Origin: Massilia pinisoli
GTDB lineage: Bacteria; Pseudomonadota; Gammaproteobacteria; Burkholderiales; Burkholderiaceae_D
Direction: 5' to 3'
Assembly (NCBI RefSeq): GCF_024753285.1
Contig: NZ_JANUGW010000002.1
Location: forward strand, 124,001-188,000
Length of the DNA stretch: 64,000 nucleotides
Part shown: in pieces, positions 25,120 through 33,605 of the stretch
Layout of the letters: each line of letters begins with the position of its first letter
Numbering within the stretch: the stretch's first letter is position 1
Translations under genes and position numbers: made by a program
The notes under the pieces: model-generated
The model's input: only the letters and a program-made list of their open reading frames with translations
Databases searched by the model: none
Told to the model about the DNA's origin: nothing

Positions 25120-27939
25120 ATGACCCTGGTGAAGACATCACGCGACAGTGGACTCAAACGGCGCCGGTTCCTCGTCGGCGCGGGCGTGACGGCGGGTGCC
25201 GGCGCCCTCGCGCGCCACCTGCCGCTGAACGTGATCCAGCCCGTGACGGCGGCCGACCCCGTGCCGGCGCAGCCGCACGTGGAGGTCAAGCATACCGTGT
25301 GCAGCCACTGCTCCGTCGGTTGTTCGGTGGAAGCCATCGTCAGCAACGGCGTGTGGATCCGCCAGGAAGCGGCGTTCGATTCGCCGATCAATATGGGTGC
25401 CCACTGCGCGAAGGGCGCGTCCGTGCGCGAGCACGGCTTCGGCGAGCACCGGCTGCGCTATCCGATGAAGCTCGTGAACGGCAAGTACGAGCGCGTCACG
25501 TGGGACCAGGCCATCAACGAGATCGGCGACCGCCTGTTGAAGCTGCGGGCGCAGTCCGGACCGGACGCGCTGATGGTCATCGGCAGCTCGAAGCACAACA
25601 ACGAACAGTCGTATCTGCTGCGCAAATGGGTGTCGCTGTGGGGCTCGAACAATTGCGACCACCAGGCCCGCATCTGCCACTCGACGACGGTGGCCGGCGT
25701 CGCCCAGACCTACGGGTATGGCGCGATGACGAACTCGTTCAACGATCTCCATTACAGCAAGGCCGTGCTGTTCATCGGCTCGAACCCGGCGGAGGCGCAC
25801 CCGATCTCGATGCTGCACTTCCTGCACGCGAAGGAGCTGGGCGCGAAGATGATCGTCGTCGACCCGAGGTTCACCCGCACGGCGCGCTTCGCCCACCACT
25901 ATGTGCGCATCCGCCCCGGCACCGACATCGCGTTCGTGTGGGGCATGCTGTGGCACATCTTCAACAACGGCTGGGAAGACAAGGACTACATCGCGGCGCG
26001 CACGTTCGGCATGGACGACGTGCGCAAGGAAGTGGCGAAGTGGACGCCCGATAAGGTCACCGACGTGACGGGCGTGCCGGAAGCCTCGGTGCGCATGGCG
26101 GCCGAGATGCTGGCGACGAACAAGCCGTCGTCCGTCGTCTGGTGCATGGGCATCACGCAGCACCACGTCGGTACGGCGAACGTGCGCGCGCTGTCGATCC
26201 TGCAGCTGGCGCTGGGCAATATCGGCGTGCAGGGCGGCGGCGCCAACATCTATCGCGGCCATGACAACGTGCAGGGCGCGACGGACGTGGGCCCCAACGG
26301 CGATTCGCTGCCCGGCTACTACGGCATCGCGGAAGGCGCGTGGAAGCATTTCGCCACCGTGTGGGGCGTCGACTATGATTGGATCAAGTCGCGTTTCGGC
26401 TCGAAAGAGTTGATGGAAAAGCCGGGCATCACCGTGTCGCGCTGGTTCGACGCGGTCCTCGAGGACAACCAGTACGTCGACCAGCCGACCAACCTGCGCG
26501 CCGTGTTTTATTGGGGCCATGCGCCGAACAGCCAGACGCGTTTGCCGGACATGAAGGCCGCCATGCAGAAGCTGGACTTCATGGTCGTCATCGACCCTTA
26601 CCCCAGCATGACGGCCGCCATGCACGGCAGGAGCGATGGCGTCTACCTGCTGCCCGCCGCGTCGCAGTTCGAGACGCAGGGCTCCGTGACGGCGTCGAAC
26701 CGGTCGATCCAATGGCGCGAGCGCGTGATCCAGCCGCTGTTCGAGTGCAAGACGGACCACGAGATCATGTACCTGTTCGCGAGGAAGCTCGGCTTCGGCG
26801 AGCAGCTCGTCAAGAACATCAAGGTCGTCAACAACGAACCCGTCATCGAGGACATCCTCCGCGAGATCAACCGCTCGTGCTGGACCATCGGCTACACCGG
26901 ATGTTCGCCCGAGCGGTTAAAACTGCACATGGAGCACAAGCGCGACTTCAACCCGACGACGATGCGCGCGGAATCCGGCCCGTGCAAGGGCGATTACTAC
27001 GGCTTGCCGTGGCCGTGCTGGGGCACGCCGGAGATGAAGCATCCGGGCACGCCGATCCTGTACGACCTGCACAAGAGCGTCGCGGAAGGCGGCCTGCCGT
27101 TCCGCGCCAACTGGGGCGTGGAACACAACGGCGAGCCGCTGCTCGCCGCGGACGGGTCGTTCACGAAGGATTCCGAGATCGACACGGGCTACCCGGAATT
27201 CGACCACGTGTTCCTGAAAAAGCTGGGCTGGTGGGCCGAGCTGACGCCGGAAGAGCAGGTACAGGCCGAGGGCAAGAACTGGAAGACGGACCTGTCGGGC
27301 GGGATCATCCGCGTCGTCATCGCCCACGGGTGCGCGCCGTACGGCAATGCGCGCGCCCGCTGCAATGTGTGGAACTTCCCCGACCCCGTGCCGACGCACC
27401 GCGAACCGCTCGTCACGCCGCGGCGCGACCTCGTCGCGAAATACCCGACGTACGATGACAAGGCCGCGTTCTGGCGCCTGCCCACGTTGTACAAGTCCGT
27501 GCAGGACGTCGACTTCTCGAAGGACTACCCGCTGATCATGACGTCGGGCCGCCTCGTCGAATTCGAAGGCGGCGGCGACGAGACGCGGTCGAACCCGTGG
27601 CTGGCCGAGCTCCAGCAGAACATGTTCTGCGAAGTGAACCCGGAAGACGCCGCACAGATCGGCGTGAAGCTGGGCGAATTCATGTGGGTCGAGACGCCGA
27701 CGGGGGCGCGCCTGAAGCTGATGGCGATGGTGACGCCGCGCGTGCCGGTGGGCCTCGTGTGGATGCCGTTCCACTTCGGCGGCTGGTGGATGGGCGAGGA
27801 CCTGGAAAAGCATTATCCGGAAGGCGGCGCGCCCACGGTGCGCGGCGAGGCCGTCAATACGGGATGGACGTACGGTTACGACGCCGTGACGATGATGCAG
27901 GAAACGAAGGTGTCTCTATGCCGGCTGGTGCGCGCGTGA
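25120..27939 (+). CDS. Formate dehydrogenase alpha subunit (molybdopterin, Tat-exported)
   Basis: A 939-aa catalytic subunit that oxidises formate to CO2. It has a Tat signal (LKRRRFLVGAGVTAGAGA), a 4Fe-4S motif C-x2-C-x3-C (VCSHCSVGC, then HCAKG), and a metal ligand C186 in QARICHS where selenoenzymes carry Sec. MPT-binding segments include GSNPAEAHP and GNIGVQGGGANIYRGHDNVQG. Because the ligand is Cys, no selenocysteine machinery is needed. The Tat signal places it in the periplasm with the beta and gamma subunits. Confidence 0.95.
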   Translation: MTLVKTSRDSGLKRRRFLVGAGVTAGAGALARHLPLNVIQPVTAADPVPAQPHVEVKHTVCSHCSVGCSVEAIVSNGVWIRQEAAFDSPINMGAHCAKGASVREHGFGEHRLRYPMKLVNGKYERVTWDQAINEIGDRLLKLRAQSGPDALMVIGSSKHNNEQSYLLRKWVSLWGSNNCDHQARICHSTTVAGVAQTYGYGAMTNSFNDLHYSKAVLFIGSNPAEAHPISMLHFLHAKELGAKMIVVDPRFTRTARFAHHYVRIRPGTDIAFVWGMLWHIFNNGWEDKDYIAARTFGMDDVRKEVAKWTPDKVTDVTGVPEASVRMAAEMLATNKPSSVVWCMGITQHHVGTANVRALSILQLALGNIGVQGGGANIYRGHDNVQGATDVGPNGDSLPGYYGIAEGAWKHFATVWGVDYDWIKSRFGSKELMEKPGITVSRWFDAVLEDNQYVDQPTNLRAVFYWGHAPNSQTRLPDMKAAMQKLDFMVVIDPYPSMTAAMHGRSDGVYLLPAASQFETQGSVTASNRSIQWRERVIQPLFECKTDHEIMYLFARKLGFGEQLVKNIKVVNNEPVIEDILREINRSCWTIGYTGCSPERLKLHMEHKRDFNPTTMRAESGPCKGDYYGLPWPCWGTPEMKHPGTPILYDLHKSVAEGGLPFRANWGVEHNGEPLLAADGSFTKDSEIDTGYPEFDHVFLKKLGWWAELTPEEQVQAEGKNWKTDLSGGIIRVVIAHGCAPYGNARARCNVWNFPDPVPTHREPLVTPRRDLVAKYPTYDDKAAFWRLPTLYKSVQDVDFSKDYPLIMTSGRLVEFEGGGDETRSNPWLAELQQNMFCEVNPEDAAQIGVKLGEFMWVETPTGARLKLMAMVTPRVPVGLVWMPFHFGGWWMGEDLEKHYPEGGAPTVRGEAVNTGWTYGYDAVTMMQETKVSLCRLVRA

Positions 27940-27949
27940 GGAGAATGAG

Positions 27950-28630
27950 ATGACAAGGATGAAGTTCATCTGCGACACGGAGCGCTGCATCGACTGCAAC
28001 GGCTGCGTGACCGCCTGCAAGAACGAGAACGAGACCCCGTGGGGCGTGAACCGCCGCCGCGTCGTCACGATCAACGACGGCGTGCCGGGCGAGCGCTCGA
28101 TCTCCGTCGCGTGCATGCACTGCAGCGACGCGCCTTGCCTCGCCGTCTGCCCCGTCAACTGCATCTACCACACGGAAGACGGTATCGTCCTGCACGACAA
28201 GGACCAGTGCATCGGCTGCGGCTACTGCTATTACGCGTGCCCGTTCGGCGCGCCGCAATTCCCGGCCACGGGCCTGTTCAATCACCGCGGCAAGATGGAC
28301 AAATGCACGTTCTGTTCGGGCGGCCCCGAACCCGACACGTCCGAGGCGGAATTCAAGAAGTACGGCCGCAACCGCATCGCCGAAGGCAAGCTGCCCGCGT
28401 GCGCGGAGATGTGCGGCACGAAGGCGCTGATCGCCGGCGACGCCACCGTCGTCGCCGACATCTACCGCCAGCGCGTGGAGACGCGCGGCTATGGTCCGGA
28501 ACTGTGGGGCTGGAAGATCGCGTACGGCCGGCCGAAGCGCGGTGGCGACATCAAGGCCAAGGGCGACGGCCCGCGCGAGAACCAGAACCTGAAGGACTCG
28601 CAGAACGACGAGGGGAGGCTGCCGACATGA
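27950..28630 (+). CDS. Formate dehydrogenase beta subunit (four 4Fe-4S clusters)
   Basis: A 226-aa ferredoxin-like electron-transfer subunit (FDH3 type). Four Cys clusters are visible: CIDCNGCVTACK, CMHCSDAPCLAVCP, CIGCGYCYYACP and the split pair CTFC...CAEMC. It conveys electrons from the alpha subunit to cytochrome b. It has no signal of its own and is probably exported with alpha by the Tat system. GAGGAG precedes the ATG. Its stop overlaps the next start by 4 bp. Confidence 0.94.
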   Translation: MTRMKFICDTERCIDCNGCVTACKNENETPWGVNRRRVVTINDGVPGERSISVACMHCSDAPCLAVCPVNCIYHTEDGIVLHDKDQCIGCGYCYYACPFGAPQFPATGLFNHRGKMDKCTFCSGGPEPDTSEAEFKKYGRNRIAEGKLPACAEMCGTKALIAGDATVVADIYRQRVETRGYGPELWGWKIAYGRPKRGGDIKAKGDGPRENQNLKDSQNDEGRLPT

Positions 28631-28839
28631 AGCGCATCCTCATCCTCTGCCTGCCACTGACCCTGCTGGCGGGCTGCCTCGAAGTGGACCAGCATCCGAA
28701 CTGGGTGCATGGCATGTACGCCGGGAAGAAGGACGACCGGCCGTTCTTTCGCCACTTCCACAACGACAAGCTGTCGTGGTGGGGCGCGATCAGCAACCGC
28801 AACATGAAACAGAACGAATACAACCGGGCCAACCCGTAG
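28627..28839 (+). CDS. Small lipoprotein in the fdh operon
   Basis: A 70-aa protein: a signal with lipobox LLAGC (Cys about residue 16), then EVDQHPNWVHGMYAGKKD and a conserved-looking tail (LSWWGAISNRNMKQNEYNRA). The ATGA overlap with the beta subunit gene and the position before gamma make it part of the complex or its assembly. It is too short for a family assignment from sequence alone. Confidence 0.8.
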   Translation: MKRILILCLPLTLLAGCLEVDQHPNWVHGMYAGKKDDRPFFRHFHNDKLSWWGAISNRNMKQNEYNRANP

Positions 28840-28851
28840 CAGGAGCCGACC

Positions 28852-29958
28852 ATGTCATTCACTCTCCGATCGTTGCGGATGTTTCTCGGACTGCTTCTGT
28901 CGCTGTGGCTGGCCGGTATCGCGTACGCCGCCGTCCCGAACAACCGCGCCGAACCCGCGTACGCGGAGGAACAGACGATCCTGCAGGCGGAACACGACTC
29001 GCACACGCCGGAGCCGGGACTCGATGCGAAGGCGTCCGGCCGCGTGCACATCGACCGCCACTACCTCGGCCAGTACGGCAAATCGGAGGGGACGGTCATC
29101 GTCCAGCGCGGCGGCAACCAGTGGCGCGTGTGGCGCAACGGGCCGATCGCCACCACGATGGGCGCGATCCTCGTCGTCGTGCTGGTGGCGATCTTCTTCT
29201 TTTACCGCGCCGTCGGCCCCGCGCGGGTGGAAGAGCCGGACACGGGGCGGCGCATCCGCCGCTTCACCGACTGGGAACGCGGCGTGCACTGGGCGACGGC
29301 GATCACGTTCATCGTTCTCGCCGTGACGGGCCTCGTCATCATGTTCGGCAAGAAGCTCCTGCTGCCGCTCGTCGGCCACGACGTATTCGCGGCCATCGCC
29401 TACGTCTTCAAATACCTGCACAACTTCGCGGGCCCGCTGTTCATCGTGTGCTCGGTGCTGATGTTCTTTACGTTCCTGCACCGGAACGTGTTCCGCCGCA
29501 TCGACTGGCAGTGGATCAAGCAGGGCGGGGGACTCGTCTCGCACCGGCACGTGCCGGCCGGGTTTTTCAATGCAGGTGAAAAATCCTGGTTCTGGCTCGG
29601 CGTCACGTTGCTCGGTCTCGTGATGTCGGTCACCGGCCTGATCCTGGATTTCGTCACGTTCGGCCAGACCCGCTACGTGCTGCAGATCGCGAACTACCTG
29701 CACATCGCGGGCGCGACGTTCTACATCGCGGCCGCGATGGGCCACATCTACATCGGCACGTGGGGCACGCCCGGCGCGTACGAGGCGATGCGCCACGGGA
29801 CCGTCGACGAATCGTGGGCCAAGGCGCACCACGCCCTGTGGTACGACGAGGTGAAGGCCGGTGTCGCGCCCGGCACGTTCGACGACCGCCTGCCGCCCGA
29901 CCAGCCGCCGCCCGCGCCGCCGCCCGGCCCGCGCGCGCGACCCGGACCTGCGCACTGA
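28852..29958 (+). CDS. Formate dehydrogenase gamma subunit (cytochrome b556)
   Basis: A 368-aa membrane anchor. It has a signal-like N-terminus (LLLSLWLAGIAYA), a periplasmic segment, and helices starting at TTMGAILVVVLVAIFFFY. Haem His candidates lie in WERGVHWATAITFIVLAV, KYLHNFAGPLF and NYLHIAGATFYIAAAMGHIYIG. It passes formate electrons to quinone. The C-terminus is a short Pro-rich tail. AGGAG lies 8 nt before the ATG. Confidence 0.93.
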   Translation: MSFTLRSLRMFLGLLLSLWLAGIAYAAVPNNRAEPAYAEEQTILQAEHDSHTPEPGLDAKASGRVHIDRHYLGQYGKSEGTVIVQRGGNQWRVWRNGPIATTMGAILVVVLVAIFFFYRAVGPARVEEPDTGRRIRRFTDWERGVHWATAITFIVLAVTGLVIMFGKKLLLPLVGHDVFAAIAYVFKYLHNFAGPLFIVCSVLMFFTFLHRNVFRRIDWQWIKQGGGLVSHRHVPAGFFNAGEKSWFWLGVTLLGLVMSVTGLILDFVTFGQTRYVLQIANYLHIAGATFYIAAAMGHIYIGTWGTPGAYEAMRHGTVDESWAKAHHALWYDEVKAGVAPGTFDDRLPPDQPPPAPPPGPRARPGPAH

Positions 29959-29968
29959 GGGGGTGACG

Positions 29969-30403
29969 ATGCACGCGACGAAGACGATCCTGGCGATGAC
30001 GCTGGTGGCGCTGGCCGCCGCAGGCTGCAAGCAGCACGGCGACAACGTCCAGCGCAAGACGAAATTCCCCGGCATGGTGACGGCCGACGGCGGCACGAGC
30101 GGCCAGGTGATGGCCGCGCACGCCGGGCCGAAGACGAATGCCGGCTATGCGGGCGGCACGCCGGGCATCGCGGGCGGCAGCGGCGGCAACACGGGCGGTG
30201 CCGCGACCGGTGGCGCCGTGCGCGAGACGGGTCAGGGCCCCAGCCAGGGCGTGACGCCGCCCGGCGGCGCCGGCACGCAAGGCACGACGCAGGTGCAGCC
30301 GGGCGACCACGGCAAGCCGGCGGCGCCCACGCCCGCGGAGATCGGGCCGCAGCCGGGCGCCTTCAACCACGATCCGTCGCATCCGGCGGCGCCGGGACGG
30401 TGA
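29969..30403 (+). CDS. Gly-rich lipoprotein, fdh operon
   Basis: A 144-aa protein with a signal and a probable lipidation Cys (ALAAAGC, about residue 20). The mature part is low-complexity and rich in Gly, Ala, Thr and Pro (GGTPGIAGGSGGNTGG). It has no recognisable domain. The frame is open upstream, but ATG 29969 gives the signal peptide. The next gene begins within or right after its stop. Confidence 0.65.
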   Translation: MHATKTILAMTLVALAAAGCKQHGDNVQRKTKFPGMVTADGGTSGQVMAAHAGPKTNAGYAGGTPGIAGGSGGNTGGAATGGAVRETGQGPSQGVTPPGGAGTQGTTQVQPGDHGKPAAPTPAEIGPQPGAFNHDPSHPAAPGR

Positions 30404-30423
30404 CGACGATGGAGACACGGACG

Positions 30424-30900
30424 ATGAACGCGACAAACGACGAGCGCAGCAAGGTGGCCCGCGTGGCGTTGGCGGTGCTGACGCTGGCCTGCGCGGCCGC
30501 GACGGCCCACGCCGCGCTGCCGGCGCCGACACCCGCACAGCAGCAGGCAGCCGCCGCGAAGAAGGCGGCGGCCGACGCCCAGGCCGCGAAGGACAAGCAG
30601 GAACTGGGGGCGTCGATGGACGCCATCGTCGCGCGCTGGCGTGCCCGCGCAGGCGCGCAGGGCTGGAAGACGCATGCGCCCGTCGCCATCGCGGCAGCAA
30701 GCTCGCCGACGCATGCCGCCGCGCCGGCCGGGCAGCCGGACGGCAAGCTGACGGCCGCGGGGGCCGCGGCGCCCATCAAGAGCGAGAAGCTGGGCACGGC
30801 GCCGCCCAGCACGGACGTGAAGGCCGGCCCCACGAAGGCCGAGCCGGCGGGCACGCCGCCCACGGTCCAGAAAGGCACGCCGAAGGTGCACAACCAATGA
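30424..30900 (+). CDS. Ala/Pro-rich secreted protein, fdh operon
   Basis: About 158 aa with a signal peptide (ALAVLTLACAAATAHAALP), then an Ala/Gln/Lys helical stretch (QQQAAAAKKAAADAQAAKDKQ) and a disordered Pro/Lys tail. The start could be GTG 30400, ATG 30409 or ATG 30424; GGAG lies 9 nt before 30424. I see no family. Its stop overlaps the DUF3305 start, so it belongs to the same transcript. Confidence 0.6.
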   Translation: MNATNDERSKVARVALAVLTLACAAATAHAALPAPTPAQQQAAAAKKAAADAQAAKDKQELGASMDAIVARWRARAGAQGWKTHAPVAIAAASSPTHAAAPAGQPDGKLTAAGAAAPIKSEKLGTAPPSTDVKAGPTKAEPAGTPPTVQKGTPKVHNQ

Positions 30901-31337
30901 AGATGGCCAGCATACCCATCGCCGTGCTGATGCAGCGGCGCACAGTCCAGCACCGCTGGGCCGACGAAGCGTGGGAAGCAGTCGGCGTCATGGCGAACTG
31001 CGGTGACCTGCCGCCGCTGCAGATGCTGAGCCAGTCGCCGGAACGCGATTACTACCTCGTCTCAGGCCTCGAACTGGAGCTCTATCCGGACGAGAACGAA
31101 GGCTATTACGAGAATTGCGTGGCGCCGGAGTCGAAGGTCTTCGTGCTGTGGCGGATGGAGAACGGCCGCGCGATGCCCGTGCGCGCGTCCGTCAGCTACG
31201 TCGAGGGCACGCGCATGTTCGACTCCGGCGAGAACGCCGATGGCGTGACGATGTCGGCCGAGATCTATGCGTGGCTCGCCGGTTATCTGCGCGCGCACTA
31301 CCAGCCGAAGCCGCGCCGCGGCCGCCAGCACGGATGA
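30897..31337 (+). CDS. DUF3305 domain protein
   Basis: A 146-aa cytosolic protein of the DUF3305 family, which recurs with fdh operons beside DUF3306. The segments IPIAVLMQRRTVQHRWADEA and DYYLVSGLELELYPDENEG are family-like. The biochemical role is unknown; a part in formate dehydrogenase maturation is inferred from co-occurrence. It overlaps both neighbours by 4 bp. Confidence 0.82.
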   Translation: MKMASIPIAVLMQRRTVQHRWADEAWEAVGVMANCGDLPPLQMLSQSPERDYYLVSGLELELYPDENEGYYENCVAPESKVFVLWRMENGRAMPVRASVSYVEGTRMFDSGENADGVTMSAEIYAWLAGYLRAHYQPKPRRGRQHG

Positions 31338-31795
31338 CGGAGGCCAGCGTGGCAGACGAAGGCTTCCTGCGCCGCTGGGCGCGCCGCAAGACGGAGGTCC
31401 AGACGGGCACCGCACCTGTGCCGGAAGAGCCGGCGCCGGCCGCCGTGCCCGCGCTTGCCGATGCCGCGGTTCCGCAGGCCGCTGCGGCCCCCGTCCGGCT
31501 GCCGACGATGGACGACGTGGCCCGCCTGACGCGCGACTCCGATTTCTCCGCCTTCGTCGCGCGCGGCGTCGACGCGGCCGTGCGCCGCACGGCGCTCAAG
31601 ACGCTGTTCGCCGACCCGCATTTCAACACGATGGACGGACTGGACGTCTACATCGGCGACTACGCGACCCCGAGTCCCATGTCCGAAGCGATGCTCGCGT
31701 CGCTCGCGCATGCGAAGCAGGTGCTGCGGCGCGCCGTCGACGCGGTCGCGAACCAGCCCGATCCACCGCCGGACGATCCGCCGGAAGCAGCCTGA
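31334..31795 (+). CDS. DUF3306 domain protein
   Basis: A 153-aa protein of the DUF3306 family. The N-terminal FLRRWARRKTEV is followed by an Ala/Pro linker, then LPTMDDVARLTRDSDFSAF, ALKTLFADPHFNTMDGLDVYIGDY, the family core. Start ATG 31334 overlaps the DUF3305 stop. The function is unknown and it is always paired with DUF3305 in fdh loci that I know of. Confidence 0.82.
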   Translation: MTEASVADEGFLRRWARRKTEVQTGTAPVPEEPAPAAVPALADAAVPQAAAAPVRLPTMDDVARLTRDSDFSAFVARGVDAAVRRTALKTLFADPHFNTMDGLDVYIGDYATPSPMSEAMLASLAHAKQVLRRAVDAVANQPDPPPDDPPEAA

Positions 31796-31833
31796 CCACG
31801 ATACCTGCAACGACAACCTGAACCCGAGACACG

Positions 31834-33522
31834 ATGAATATCCGCTTGATCGAAGGGCTGGGCATCCCGCCCGACCCCATGCAGGACGAACGCGACCGCA
31901 CCGCCCGCGACGCGGCGCTGGGCGCACTGGGGGCGCTGCCGGCGCCGGACCCGCGCGACGCCGTCGGCTACCGTTCGGCCGGACGCACGCTCGTCATCGG
32001 CCCCCGCGCCGACGCGCTGCCGTGGGCCGAACGCCTGGCGGCCATGGTGCCCGTCACCGTCCTGCTGCTGGACGGCGACGCCGACGAGGACACGCCACGC
32101 CTGTTCCCCGTGTTCGCCGCGCGCGCGCTCGTGCTGACAGGCTGGCTCGGCGCGTTCGACGCCACGTGGCAGGCACCCGGCACGGCGCCGCACCAGGCAC
32201 GCTTCGACCTCGTGCTCGATCTGGGCGCGAGTCCGCAGATCGCCACGCACCAGCGCCCGCACGGCTATCACGCGCCGGGGCCGGACCACGTCGCACGACA
32301 GGCGGCCGTCGACGCGCTGGCGAACATGGTCGGCGACTTCGAGAAGCCGACATACTTCGCGTACAAGGAACGCCTGTGCGCGCACGGCCGCAACAGGAAG
32401 ACGGGCTGCAATGCCTGCGTCGAGGTCTGCTCGGCGGGCGCGATCGCGGGCGCGGGCGACCTCGTCGCCGTGAACCCGTACCTGTGCGCCGGCTGCGGCG
32501 CGTGCACGACCGTGTGCCCGACGGGGGCGCTCGCGTACGCGTATCCGGACGCACCGCACACCGGAACGCGCATTAAGGCGCTGCTGGGCGCGTACGCGCA
32601 GGCGGGCGGGCAAGACCCCGTGCTGCTCGTGCACGGCGCGGACGGCGCCGCGCTGCTCGACGCGCTGGATGCCCAAGGCGCCGTGCCGGGTCGCGTGCTG
32701 CCGCTGGGCGTGCACCACACGGCATCGACGGGCATCGACCTGTGGCTCGCGGCGCTCGCATGGGGCGCGGCCGGCGTCGCCGTGCTGATGACGGATGCTG
32801 AGGCGCCGCAGTATGCCGCCGCGCTGGACGAGCAGATGGCCATCGCGCAGGCGATCATGACGGGGCTCGGCTATGCGGGCCCGCACGTGCAACTGCTGCG
32901 CGTGACGGATGCGGACGCGCTGGCGCTGGGCCTGCGGCACGCACCGCGCGGCGCCGTGCCTGCGCGCCCCGCCGGCTTCAACGCGGCGGCCGACAAGCGC
33001 AATACGCTCGACTACGCGCTGGACCACCTGCTGCGCGAGGCGCCGCAACAGGTCGACGAGATCGCGCTGCCGGCCGGCAGCCCGTTCGGCGCGCTGGCCG
33101 TCGACGCGGGTAAATGCAGCCTGTGCATGGCGTGCGTCGGTGCCTGTCCGGCGTCCGCGCTGCAGGACGGCCAGAACGCGCCGCAGCTGCGCTTCATCGA
33201 AAAGAATTGCGTGCAGTGCGGGTTGTGCGCCGCCACCTGTCCGGAAGATGCGATCGGCCTGGTGCCGCGCCTGTCGTTCCGGGAGACGCGCAAGCAGCCC
33301 GTCGTGCTGAACGAGACGCAGCCATTCCACTGCATCCGTTGCGACAAGCCGTTCGGCACCTTGCGCATGGTCGAGAGCATGCTGGCGCGCCTGGCCGGCC
33401 ACCCCGCGTTCGCGGGCCATCTCGACCGCATGCGCATGTGCGGCGACTGCCGCGTCATCGACATGATGACGCCGGCGGACGAAGAGACCATCCATCAGGC
33501 GCACGAGTTGCGCCGGCGCTGA
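31834..33522 (+). CDS. 4Fe-4S polyferredoxin-like protein, end of fdh operon
   Basis: A 562-aa protein with four Cys-rich sites: CNACVEVCSAGAI, CAGCGACTTVCPTGAL (about 190-235), then CSLCMACVGACPASAL and CVQCGLCAATCPEDAI (about 430-475), plus CIRCDKPF and CGDCR near the end. The N-terminal third is Ala-rich without Cys clusters. It is the usual ferredoxin-type gene closing FDH/DUF3305/DUF3306 operons, probably an electron carrier or assembly factor. The gap from DUF3306 is 38 nt with a poor ribosome site. Confidence 0.83.
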   Translation: MNIRLIEGLGIPPDPMQDERDRTARDAALGALGALPAPDPRDAVGYRSAGRTLVIGPRADALPWAERLAAMVPVTVLLLDGDADEDTPRLFPVFAARALVLTGWLGAFDATWQAPGTAPHQARFDLVLDLGASPQIATHQRPHGYHAPGPDHVARQAAVDALANMVGDFEKPTYFAYKERLCAHGRNRKTGCNACVEVCSAGAIAGAGDLVAVNPYLCAGCGACTTVCPTGALAYAYPDAPHTGTRIKALLGAYAQAGGQDPVLLVHGADGAALLDALDAQGAVPGRVLPLGVHHTASTGIDLWLAALAWGAAGVAVLMTDAEAPQYAAALDEQMAIAQAIMTGLGYAGPHVQLLRVTDADALALGLRHAPRGAVPARPAGFNAAADKRNTLDYALDHLLREAPQQVDEIALPAGSPFGALAVDAGKCSLCMACVGACPASALQDGQNAPQLRFIEKNCVQCGLCAATCPEDAIGLVPRLSFRETRKQPVVLNETQPFHCIRCDKPFGTLRMVESMLARLAGHPAFAGHLDRMRMCGDCRVIDMMTPADEETIHQAHELRRR

Positions 33523-33558
33523 CGGCATCCTGCGTGCGGCCCGGCCGTGGCAGAATGG

Positions 33559-33585
33559 GGACGGGCGCTCACGAGGCGCCCGTCC
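33559..33585 (+). terminator. Hairpin between the fdh operon and the acyl-CoA synthetase
   Basis: Perfect 10-bp stem GGACGGGCGC / GCGCCCGTCC with the 7-nt loop TCACGAG. It lies 36 nt after the polyferredoxin stop and 20 nt before the next start, immediately upstream of the AAAGGAG ribosome site. It may end the fdh transcript or act as an attenuator for the next gene; no U tract follows. Confidence 0.5.
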
Positions 33586-33605
33586 GCACATAAAGGAGAC
33601 GAACG

